This document shows positions 1-9,269 of a stretch of 64,000 bases of DNA, piece by piece. The stretch is from contig NC_089584.1 in assembly GCF_019320115.1 (NCBI RefSeq), positions 76,570,791 through 76,634,790 of the forward strand, written 5' to 3'. This DNA comes from Miscanthus floridulus (Eukaryota > Streptophyta > Magnoliopsida > Poales > Poaceae). Below the pieces are notes generated by a model, which had not been told where the DNA came from, did no database searches, and saw only the letters and a program-made list of their open reading frames with translations. Position 1 is the stretch's first letter. Every line of letters begins with the position of its first letter. The position numbers were made by a program, and so were the translations under genes.

Positions 1-400
1 GAAAACTGAGTTCATCAGGTACATGAAATGAGCCGGGGCATTGGTTAGCCCAAAAGACATGACTAGATACTCATATAGACCATATCGGGTAGTAAACGCT
101 GTCTTCGGCATATCTTCTCGTCTAATCTTAATCTGGTGATAGCCTGATCTTAAGTCTATCTTTGAGAACACCTTAGCTCCCACAAGTTGATCAAAAAGCA
201 AATCAATTCGAGGCAAGGGGTATTTGTTCTTGATGGTGACTTCATTTAATGGCCGATAGTCAACACATAACCTTAAGGTTTGGTCCTTCTTCTTCACGAA
301 GATAGCAGGGCATCCCCAAGGTGATGAACTGGGTTGAATGAAACCCTTGTCTAACAACTCTTGTAGTTGCATTTTTAATTCTGCTAGTTCTTTCGATGGC
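1..400 (-). pseudogene. Gypsy reverse transcriptase, partial at window edge
   Basis: The minus strand of the first 130 bases encodes [19 protein letters not shown] followed by [13 protein letters not shown], a near-consensus block of the fingers/palm region of Ty3/gypsy RT just upstream of the catalytic YxDD box. Bases 180-400 encode more of the N-terminal part, including material resembling the LDLRSGYHQ region. Several stops interrupt the frame between 300 and 680. The catalytic box, RNase H, integrase and chromodomain would be further left, outside the window. Confidence 0.75.
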
Positions 401-682
401 ATCCTATATGCTCTTCTGGACACTAGTGCTGTCCCTAGTTTTAGATCAATTCTAAACTCTACGTCTCGGTCTGGTGGCAGACCAGGCAGATCATCAGGAA
501 AGACATCCGTAAACTCACATACCACTGAAATTTTCTTAGCTCCTTCAACAATAGTTGCACAGACTGTTTCCACTTGTACTCTTAGGAAAGGGAAGTTGGA
601 TGAGAAGTTGGGTTTTGCTATTAGGTGCATTTACCCTTATGGTTCTACGCAGGACATCTATGATAGCCCCATGTTGAGTTAA

Positions 683-1020
683 CTAGTTCATACCAAGGAT
701 CACATCTATATCTTGATCCTTTAATATCAGCATATTGGTAGGGAACTCATAACCTCCCAAATCGATAGGTACATGCTGAACTACCTCCCTTGTATAGATT
801 CGTCCCTCGGGCGACTGTATATGATAGGGTTCTTTTGTTTCCCCAATAGCTATCCCATGCTTCACAACAAATATACGATTGATGAATGTATAGGGATGCA
901 CCAGAATCAAATAAGATAATTGCAGGATGCTTAGCAATGGGAAACATACCCATCATTACTGGTTCTCCTTCTAGAATAGATTCCACTTGAGTAGTAGAAG
1001 ACCCTTCCAATTTTCTTCTT
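683..1020 (-). pseudogene. Gypsy aspartic protease (RVP), broken
   Basis: The retropepsin domain that would process the polyprotein is recognisable in two minus-strand frames. One holds the catalytic triad motif LFDSGAS around 940. The other carries the rest of the domain, including YTFINRIFVVKHG, the flap region and DIDVILGMN at about 690. A frameshift near 910-935 separates the catalytic motif from the rest, and a TAG at 683-685 follows GMN where the family normally has Trp-Leu. The order gag-protease-RT is correct for gypsy elements. Confidence 0.78.
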
Positions 1021-2133
1021 AGCCTGACCCTTCTGATTGTTCTGAGCATTGCCCTTGTACTGATTCTGAGCATGATTAATAGGGGCTTTGGGTGCATCAG
1101 GATTGTTCTTCCTAGGATACGGACATTCTCGGGAAAAATATCTGGGTTTACCACAATTATAGCATGGAAAATTGTGATTTTGGGGAGTAGCATTGCGGTT
1201 TGCATTATTTGTATTATTTTGCTGCTACGGTGCTTGATGAGTATAAGGCGTATTAGTTGCAGGGCGAATGAAGATTTGCTGCCTGCTTTGGCCTTGTTGT
1301 GGGTGAAACGGCGTACGGCCATGATTCTGAGGATGGTATACTATCTTCTGACGCTTGCCACTTGATGATCTGGAAGCAAATATTTTCTTCGTCTTCGCCT
1401 CCTTGTGTCGACGGTAGTTCTCCTCCGAAGCGATAGCAATGTTGATTGTCTCATGGTAAGTTGCGTTACCACAAGTTGCCATCATGGTCTGAAGTTTAGT
1501 GTTCAGGCCTCTAAGAAAATGATTCTTTTTCTTCCTGTCAGTATTCACATACTCAATAGCATGCTGCGATAGGTGGTTGAAACGCCCAACATAATGCATC
1601 ACCGGGTGCTCTCCTTGCTTAAGAGCCAAAAACTCTTCTAACTTCATGGTCATCACACCGTCTAGAATATAGTGTGCCCTGAAGGCATCCTTGAACTCCC
1701 TCTAGATGATTTGGTGACCAGCGGGCTGTACTGCTACCAAATTTGCCCACTAGGCACCAGCAGCTCCTCGGAGTTGCTGTGCCGCAAACCTTGGTTTCTG
1801 AACCTCGGTACAGTGAATCAGCTCGAACTTTTGCTCTATTGTCCTAAGCCAATCGTTAGCTTCTAAAGGTTCATCTACCTTAGAGAACAAAGGCGGACGT
1901 GTGTCAGTAAAATCCACATAGGTTGACTCATCATTTCCATTACGACGGCCACGATTAGGGTATGGTGCCTGCTGGTTCTGCGCCAATTCCCTTAACAGCC
2001 TAGCATTCTCTACCGTTGCGTTGACGAGTGTGGCTATGGCATCTACCATAGTCGAGGGCATTGGTGGAGGATTTGGGCACTCATCATCGTCATGTGAGCC
2101 ACTAGCACCAGTTCGGGTGATAGGACGAGGCAT
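1020..2133 (-). pseudogene. gag: Gypsy gag polyprotein with zinc knuckle, broken
   Basis: Gag packages the element RNA in cytoplasmic virus-like particles. The frame starts at 2,133 (MPRPITRTGASGSHDDDE) with a low-complexity N-terminus. It continues through a Retrotrans_gag domain (WLRTIEQKFELIHC, then MTMKLEEFLALKQGEHPVMH and FLRGLNTKLQTMM) and a Lys/Arg/Gln-rich linker to one CCHC-like knuckle, CYNCGKPRYFSREC, at about 1,160-1,120. In-frame TAG codons at 1,750-1,752 and 1,702-1,704 stand where gag proteins of this clade have tryptophan, and another TAG lies near 1,224. The knuckle has Tyr where the zinc-binding His should be. It runs directly into protease on the same strand. It is not functional. 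Confidence 0.82.
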
Positions 2134-2297
2134 CTGTTAGAGAAACACATTTACTTACATTATTCTTTATTGAAAGCATTTAAAAGGTTTCATGCTACAA
2201 AGGGTTACTTATTTAATTTACATGTCTTGTATCCCACAAGACAACCCTGGTTTACTAGGAAAGTAGTAAAGGAACTACTACTACTTCGGGCTCTCAG

Positions 2298-2830
2298 TCA
2301 TTCGGCATCCGTGCCCATATCGGACGAAACCTCATCTTCATCTGAGAAGTACACTAACTCCTCAGGATCCTCCTCCTCTTCTTCATTCTCGACTTCTCCT
2401 GGATCTACAATCATTTCTTCATTTGTAACTTCACCATCCCCATGAGGAGGATGAAGTTGAGCATACAGCATGTGGACATTCTCATGAAGAATGGCATTGT
2501 CCATCTCCAGGTCTTCTACGTAGAACTCCAACTCATGGACGCGTTCATTTGCCGCATCCTCTCATGTCTAGGCTTCATTCCGTAGCTCCATGGTCATGGT
2601 GATACCCCTTTGCATTTCCGCCAGCTCTTCTTGATCTTTGGCATGAGCTCGACGAAGAGTGTTGAGCTCCTTGTTAAGGTTCTCGATGTTGGTGGGGTTG
2701 CTTGAAGATCCTTCATTCCTAGGTTCTTGGAACTTCCTTCACTAAGCTCATGGTTTCGTGGTGCCAACTGGTGACGAGGGACTCCATGAGGTCTGGTGGA
2801 CTTGCGTGTGGTTTTCTTGGTCTTTGCCAT
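2298..2830 (-). pseudogene. Extra ORF upstream of gag (coiled-coil, acidic C-terminus)
   Basis: Two minus-strand open frames, 2,830-2,594 (starting MAKTKKTTRKS) and 2,531-2,298, appear to be halves of one broken ORF lying between the PBS and gag. The first half has a basic, Lys/Arg-rich N-terminus and then Leu/Glu-rich helix-forming sequence. The second half begins MEFYVEDLEMDNAILHENVH, again heptad-like, and ends in a run of Glu and Asp. I know of similar small ORFs upstream of gag in grass Tekay-like elements; their function is not established. The ORF is interrupted between 2,594 and 2,531 by stop codons and a probable frame change. Confidence 0.55.
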
Positions 2831-3202
2831 AGCCTATAGAATTTAGGGTAGGACTATAAGAATAGCTTGAGGATAATGGAGGTTAGCAAGAATGGGATTG
2901 ACATTACTTACCCAACCACCATTAAGGGGAATTTTTATGCAAGGTGCTCAAGCATGATGCATGAATCGATCTTATGAATCTAAGTACAAAAGATTTATAT
3001 AATCATAAGTACTAGATTTTTAATACATAAGGACAAACCTAATCATATTATCTGCCACAAACTTTCAAATAAGACAGGATTGAGGCTAGATCATAGGTAA
3101 GAAGAAAGAAATTTGAACTTTAAAATATCAAGTTTACTTTCTTTGATCCAAATCAATTTGAAGGTTTTCCAAAGTAACCTACAATGATCTTAGATGGGAA
3201 CT

Positions 3203-3214
3203 GCTCTGATACCA
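3203..3214 (-). other. Primer-binding site (initiator tRNA-Met type)
   Basis: The minus strand reads TGGTATCAGAGC two bases after the end of the LTR. This is the standard complement to the 3' end of plant initiator methionine tRNA and fixes both the LTR boundary and the element's orientation. Confidence 0.9.
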
Positions 3215-3216
3215 GC

Positions 3217-6200
3217 TGTGGCAGAACCTCCTAAGAAATCGGGCCCACGTGCACCTATCGTTGTCTTAACAGACCTCGGATAGCGTTCACGAGTTCCTAA
3301 CAACTCAACAGGTCTGTCGAGTGTCCTCGGGAAACCTGAATCATCCACGATTCTCTTTTCAAACAGGATCCCAATCACAGACATTGCAGATTACAACAGT
3401 TTATTCAAATATATACATCAGAGTAAAAGATAGCGGAAGTCTTAAGGTAACATAGGTTACAAACCAGTTGTTTTCAAACTTACAATACCATAAGTGTTAT
3501 ACAACCATAGTAGCGGGATAATATTACATTAACTTTATTTATCATACAAACTAGTGCCTTGTCCAAAGGCCATTCATCACTCCTCATCGTCATTGACTTC
3601 AAACACAGACATGCAGCAGGGACCAAAACAAGCCTGCGCATGCGACTCACCTGCAACAAGGGTTAACAAACCCTGAGCATAAAGGTACTCAACAAGACTA
3701 ACCCGACGTAAAGGGGTGTAAGACTTTAGAGATGCAAGGGTTGGGACAAGGTAAGGATGTAGCAAGATTCAAAAGTTCTTTGCCAAAAGCTTACTATTCT
3801 TCATTCTATTTTCAAGTTTTACCCCTAAGTCCTTTTAGTTCATTATCTCAACTGAATATACATTTCCCATATTCCATTCCTTCTCATTCCATTCTTTTCT
3901 TAGATTTTAGTAATTCACCAGTCCTGCATTGCTTCTGTAATGAATCGAGTCTCCATATCCGCGGAGCACCGGCAATTCGAATTGATTCAAGTCTCAGCTG
4001 GGGATTCCTTATCACACGACATATGTAGAACTTAATCTTGCATATATCAACCTCGCTACCGATCCTCCTATACTAAGCCGTCTCCACGCCACCCGAGAGC
4101 ACAGCACACCTCAAATCCGGCCACATTCCAGCCACGAGGGTACACGCTACTCCCGCCATCTCTCCACTCCTAGTGCGTGGGCATTCGTCTTAGTATCGGA
4201 TTAGCCGAAGTAGGCTTACCGAAGTATGTGACCAGTACTACAAAGTGTCTCGTTCAGAAGATCCACAATGAGTGGCCTTTAAGCGACATAGCCGGCAACA
4301 TTACCCAACATTCAAGATAAGTCACCCGACTAGTCTCTAGTTCATTCTACCTTCTTTCTTTCTTTGGCCTAGTATGCCATCTTTGATTGTATCAAAACTT
4401 TTACTTTGAAAGCCTACCATAAAGCATACTAAGCATTCTACGCCTTTGTAAATGAAAATCATCTTCAAGGATGGTAAACAATTAACAAGGTAGGCAATGC
4501 ATCAAGTAGGTAACATTTGAATTAATCAACTTAATGCAATAAGGTAACATAGGTGATAAACTTTTCAAAGTAAACAAGGTAATGGTTTAATGCATAAACC
4601 GGGGCTTGCCTTCGTTGACGATCCTCGGGTTCCGGATCAGTACCACAATATCAAATCCCGTGACAACCGGGGATTCTTCTAGAACTTGCTCAACTAGAAT
4701 CGTTTCACTCTCGGGTTCTACATGAAATGATAACATATGCTTTAACATGGTGATAATGTAAACATGATGCTTACATGGTACATGAAATGTAAAAACACCC
4801 CGAATATGATTTTCCTTCACGGTACAGTTGCAAGCCAACAAAACCAACTTGCAATCCTACCGTCAAGAACCATACATGTGACTTGACCAAATGAATCTTG
4901 AAACTCTACTAGTCACAAAACATGACCAAAACAAGATTCAACACTAATCAAACACTTAGGGTTTGCTTTTATTTATTTTTGAATTAATTTGGAAATAAGC
5001 CCAAAAATGAACTTGTTCCAAATGACCTTGAAAATTTTATGTAAGCTTCCTTATGACAAATTAGTGTACCAAAACAAATTTCATAATTTTTGGAATTATA
5101 CAGTGACCTACAAAAATCATGGAAATTACATTTATTAATTAATGGACTAAATATTTGAACATTAAAAATTTATTCAAATTTCAAGTTTCATATTTTTAAA
5201 CCATATTAGAGCATGTACAGAAGCCACACACAAAATTTTAGAATTTTTGGAGCTATGATGAATTTCCTACAAATTCCCAAAGTTTCAGCACTATTCACAA
5301 TTTTGAAAATACAAAATCGCACTGTTCTTCTCCTTCCTTCTCACTGACAGGCTGACCCCACTCGTCAGCGACTCACATAGTTTATGGCGGCGCTGTCCTC
5401 ACTGGTCGGCCCCAAAATGCGCCGACGGTGATGCTTCGGCGAGGCAGACCTCAGCCAAATGATCTACACACTCCTACGAACCCATCCCCGTCCTTAGAAT
5501 GGCAGAAGGTACACCAGAGAAGACTCCACACCGGCCATGGTGGCTCGAGCACGTAGGCTCACGGCGTAACCCCGGCAAGAATGCGGTAGAGTCAAAAGCG
5601 AAGTGAACATCACGTTCAGTAGCTCACCACGGTCATGCCGGTGGGCTTGGTGAAGGCGGAGACGGTCGGGAATGGCCTGGCCACGTCGAGGCGATGGTGG
5701 CGGAGCTCCGGCCAGGCTCAGGGAAGAAGTTGTTGCGCCGGGTGACTCTGGCCAACTCAAGCGGCGTGAGCAAGTCGTAGAGAAGCGCAAGACTGAGGCG
5801 ATCACGTTGGCATAGCTGGGCACGACGGAGACTGCTCAATGATGGCTACGGCGAGCGGCGGAGCTAGCTGGCGGCGGAGCAGAGCAGAGGAGAAAAACGA
5901 GGACGACGGCGGCAACTGTTGCTATTTACAGCCAGGAAGGGACTGCCCGGCGACGACAGCGCATGGACGGACCCGCCACGGCACCAGCTGCGTGTCAAGG
6001 CACGAGGAAGCGGTGAAATCTGATCGGCGGCGACATCCACGTGGCGCTGGCGGCAAGCAGAGAGGTGGATTTTGATTTTTGAACTATTTACAGAACTGCC
6101 ACTGAGTCCATTTTTCAAATTACTCTCAAATTTTCTAAAGAAGGTGAAAATCTCCAAAAATAAAAGTTGTTCAATTTTTCAAACTCTACAACTTTGCTTC

Positions 6201-6729
6201 TAGGAATATTTTCAAATTCTGCCTCCATTTTGAAATTTGAATTTGGGGTGCATTTGAGCATTTGAATCATTTCAAAATTACTCCAAATTTTATATGTAAA
6301 CTTGAAAAACTTTGAATACCAAAGTTGATCTACATAAAATAATCTCCAACTTTGCTTTTTGCCTCAACCCCAAATTCCACATGGATTTTGAATTAGTCAA
6401 AAGGGGCAAAAAGGACTTTTATAATTTGAATTTGAATTCAAATTTGATTTGTCTTCCTTTTACTTAAATTTTGATTTTTGACCAGTAACATGGCCCATTA
6501 GGGTTATTTGAGTCAAATGACACATGACCTCACATGATCACATGAATTTTGACCCTTGTAGTCATGATCTTTATTTAGGATTTTGAATCACATCACATGA
6601 AATAACAACATTATGAAATAAACCTTATTTAGTGAATGCATTCAAAACTTTATACTATATGAATGCTTTGCAATGCATATCATGACATGTCAAATTTTAG
6701 TGCTAGGTCAAAACACCAGAGGTGTTACA
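3217..6729 (-). repeat. 5' LTR of the gypsy element (3,513 bp)
   Basis: On the minus strand the LTR begins TGTAACACC at 6,729 and ends GCCACA at 3,217, giving the standard TG...CA ends. Two bases later comes the primer-binding site. The LTR has an AT-rich outer part and a GC-rich middle (about 5,340-6,070), as in other grass Tekay-type LTRs. Reading frames in the GC-rich part (for example minus strand 5,494-5,823) match no protein I recognise and are treated as LTR DNA. The paired 3' LTR is outside the window. Confidence 0.85.
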
Positions 6730-6918
6730 ATGTTTACCCATGACCATCTTTGTTTGTCGATGCGTGTTTGCACAAATGCTGCAGGGACACCAAGTGACAC
6801 GCGCTCCTTTAACCCTTGCAAATGCTAGTTCCAAGAAAGCATCAGTCTTCTCAATCCATTCATCGGTCAACGAACCCTGACTAGAGCGGCCCGTGTATAT
6901 CCACTCACGGTCATCCAT
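6730..6918 (-). pseudogene. CACTA gene first exon, transposase-associated domain, truncated
   Basis: Starting at the ATG at 6,918, the minus strand encodes MDDREWIYTGRSS, then TDEWIEKTDAFLELAFARVK, then TWCPCSICANTHRQTK. This matches the plant transposase-associated domain found at the N-terminus of En/Spm (CACTA) transposase-like proteins. The Cys-rich WCPCSIC segment is a conserved feature of that domain. About 63 codons are open and then the gypsy LTR begins at codon GKH. The remainder of the gene would be left of the gypsy element, outside the window. Confidence 0.85.
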
Positions 6919-7011
6919 CCTCTAACATATCAACAAGTAATATAAAAATCAATTGCATCTATAGGTTCCTATACTATCTAATAGGTGAAGATAGGTCCTA
7001 ATCCCACCCGA

Positions 7012-7206
7012 GGACGTGTAGATGGGGTTAGTTTCCATGCTCTACTCCTATCCGAGATAGAATTTCGACAACACCTCCCCGCTGTTCTCCAAATACACGT
7101 CCTAGCAGGGAGATTGTGTATCCAAAGAACAACAAGGAGATGCTGCTGAAACTCTGTCTCGGATCTGAGTAGAGCATGGAAACTAACTCCATCTACACAT
7201 CTTCGG
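7012..7206. repeat. Near-perfect short inverted repeat (hairpin) upstream of CACTA exon 1
   Basis: The arm at about 7,014-7,107 (GTGTAGATGGGGTTAGTTTC...) pairs with 7,110-7,204 (...GAAACTAACTCCATCTACAC) over roughly 90 bases per arm with a few mismatches and a very small loop. It lies about 100-300 bases upstream of the minus-strand start codon at 6,918. It may be a promoter-region palindrome of the CACTA element or a small foldback insertion. Confidence 0.7.
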
Positions 7207-7505
7207 GCTGTCCAAAAAACGTGGACAATTCGAAACAGATATGGTTATAGATATGCAAAGATCTGCATATTTCCAACCATATCTCTTTCAAACGGGAGAC
7301 GCCTAGCTAGGTTACGTGATATACGAACATGATATGGAAAGAGGGGTATAGGATGCCTCACCTTGCTGTCCTGCAAAGTGACGAGTCAAGGACGGTGGGG
7401 AATGATCCTTGCAATAGCCTCTCCTACAACAAACGAACATAATAGTGTCAATTGTAAATTTCGGCAGCACCTCTCCTGCACGGTGAGGTAACCAAAACCT
7501 GCAAC

Positions 7506-7581
7506 AAACCAACGGCACGATGGCCGACAACCACATACACACCAAACCAACGGCACGATGGCCGACAACCACATACCAATA
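7506..7581. repeat. 38-bp direct tandem duplication
   Basis: AAACCAACGGCACGATGGCC and the following bases occur at 7,506 and again at 7,544, a period of 38. It is inside the outer CACTA, in the region upstream of its first exon. Confidence 0.8.
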
Positions 7582-8114
7582 GTGTCAAACTGAATCCAGC
7601 AAGCAAAAGCACATACTCAAGAAGGCAATTTTCTAGTTCCCTTCTGTCTCCTTTTCTCTAACAAAAAATGCTCCAAGCACCACCTAACAAACATCAAACT
7701 TACAACAGATGCATGTGTGAGGATTAATTTAAACTCTGATTTCAGGTTGACCAGGCGCCTTTGAATTGATTCATTTTATTGTAGACGTGTGCAGAACTAT
7801 GGTTCAATCTCATTTTCCTTTTATAAAGTACATGGCTTGGTCAGATCATGTTGTGCGGTGTCTTCAAGATAGAGTGTGAGTGTCAGGCCGTTTCTAATGA
7901 TGCAAGGTACATGAACAGTGATAAATCCGAACTCCTAAAGTGCTGTGGAAATGCTTTTCGATGTTTTGTTCTAGTTGTTAGAGTCTCTGCTATTTTATAG
8001 AAAGCTAAGCACCCAAAATCAACATATAGAAGAGCATGCTGTGAAGTTACTTTTTTTTCAATGTAACCTGAAGCTACTTAATGAAAAGGAATTTTAATCA
8101 GTTATCATGTTCAG

Positions 8115-8363
8115 GAAAAGATTATTATGCAGTTTGAATCTGCAAGTACCGCGAGCAGTTACAATTATTTTGCTTTAGTAATTGCACTCCTGCGGATGGA
8201 GATGTAAAAAAAAAGAAGGAAAACAAATCTGAATAATTTGAGTATGGTTTAATTTTAAATAATTGCATACTATTGCAGGTCCAATGAAATCTTTGGGGCA
8301 TCATTAGGCTGTCATAAAACGGTGGCTGAAGAAGCATATGAAGAACTTGAGGCTATGAATTTG
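8115..8363 (+). pseudogene. Probable captured host-gene fragment: two exons with intron, unidentified
   Basis: Two short open segments are bounded by splice-like signals. The first is 8,115-8,203, preceded by TGTTCAG and followed by GTAAAA. The second is 8,279-8,363, preceded by a T-rich tract and ATTGCAG and followed by GTTTGC. Joined, they keep one frame across the junction: the 2-base overhang AT plus G makes ATG. The product includes MQFESASTASSYNYFALV and, after the junction, SNEIFGASLGCHKTVAEEAY. I do not recognise the protein. The fragment lies inside the outer CACTA, opposite to its gene, as expected if the transposon captured a piece of a host gene. The intervening 75 bases are AT-rich like a grass intron. 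A spurious open frame remains possible. Confidence 0.4.
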
Positions 8364-8699
8364 GTTTGCCATTTAGTAAATCACATTAAGAATATTTGTT
8401 AATGTCATTGTTGTGTTTTTGCCTTTTCTTTGAAAGGTTCAACACTAATAATGCTGAATTTGTTCCATAAAAAAATAATGCCAAAGTTGGCACATACGTA
8501 TATGATGAACTGTTGTACAGTGTTTCTAGAATTGACAGCTAAAACAATTTATAACAGCCTAACAGGAAAGTTTCAATACTCAAATTTAACAGAGCATCAA
8601 GTGTGAAACCTGAGAAGAACTGTTATATACAAAATGATGTACGATAAAATGTCATATCATGTTTCTAAAATAGACAGCCAAAACAATTTTGATAGCTTG

Positions 8700-9171
8700 A
8701 TAGGAAAGTTGTGAGAGAGGGCGATGCCTTGCTGGGGAGAGAGGGCGATGCCTTGCTGGGGACGGACGGCGGTGGGGTCGCTCCGCGATGAAGGGGCGGC
8801 GGCGGGGTCGCTCGGTGAGGGGCGGACGTCGTTGGGGTCGGTCGGTGTGGACGGCGGCGGGGTTGCTCGGCGAGAGGCGGATGGCGGCGGGGTCGCCTGG
8901 CGAGGGGCGGATGGCCGGGGGCGCGGTGTGGTAGCCGGGGGCGCAGTGCGGCGGTGTGGCATGTGTGCGGCATGGCATGTGTGTGAGTGTGTGCGGCGTG
9001 CCGTGTGTGTGAGTGTGTGCGTGTGTGTGCGGCCGGAGGGGTGGATATGCTCAAGGTTTGCCGAGTGCCCACGATTTAGCACTCGGCAAAGCCTCGATTT
9101 GCCGAGTGTCCCAGGTAGCACTCGGCAAAGCCTCGGTTTTGTTTTTTTCATTTTTGAAACCCTACTGCACG
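8700..9171. repeat. GC-rich repeats and CACTA subterminal repeats (left of inner insertion)
   Basis: Bases 8,713-8,762 hold a tandem copy of GAGAGGGCGATGCCTTGCTG. Next is a G-rich degenerate repeat of GGCGGCGGGGTCGCT units (8,765-8,940) and a TGTG-rich stretch (8,955-9,035). From 9,053 come inverted copies of TTTGCCGAGTG / CACTCGGCAAAG. Open frames here (for example 8,724-9,221 plus) are produced by the repeat composition and are not considered genes. Confidence 0.65.
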
Positions 9172-9269
9172 TGGCACTAGTAGAGAACAGATCTTTGATC
9201 CTCGACCAAAATGGGCTCTAGTCCCGGAATTTTTTGCGCCCGGGACTAGAGATATCTTTAGTCCCGGTT

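Larger units (their letters stand above)
1..6729 (-). mobile_element. Ty3/gypsy retrotransposon, Tekay/Del-like, 5' part only
   Basis: Read on the minus strand the order is 5' LTR (6,729 to 3,217), primer-binding site, an extra coiled-coil ORF, gag with a zinc knuckle, aspartic protease, and the start of reverse transcriptase, which runs off the window at base 1. The very long LTR, the methionine-type PBS, the extra ORF before gag and the RT motif FGLTNAP together fit the Tekay/Del chromovirus clade; the clade is inference, since the chromodomain lies outside the window. The element is inserted in the first exon of a CACTA gene, whose sequence resumes at 6,730. Gag, protease and RT are broken by stops and frameshifts, so this is an old, dead copy. 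Its target duplication cannot be checked because the left end is missing. Confidence 0.87.

Noticed and set aside
3203..3214. Possible tRNA gene match
   Set aside because: Only the 12-base complement to a tRNA 3' end is present; it is a retrotransposon primer-binding site, not a tRNA gene.
5494..6157. Several open frames around the GC-rich middle of the first LTR
   Set aside because: The region is within a TG...CA-bounded LTR with no protein similarity that I recognise; parallel GC-rich blocks occur in the other Tekay-like LTR.
8724..9221. 165-codon plus-strand and 164-codon minus-strand open frames
   Set aside because: Both lie on GC-rich degenerate repeats and CACTA subterminal repeats; all phases on both strands stay open because of composition, with no domain.
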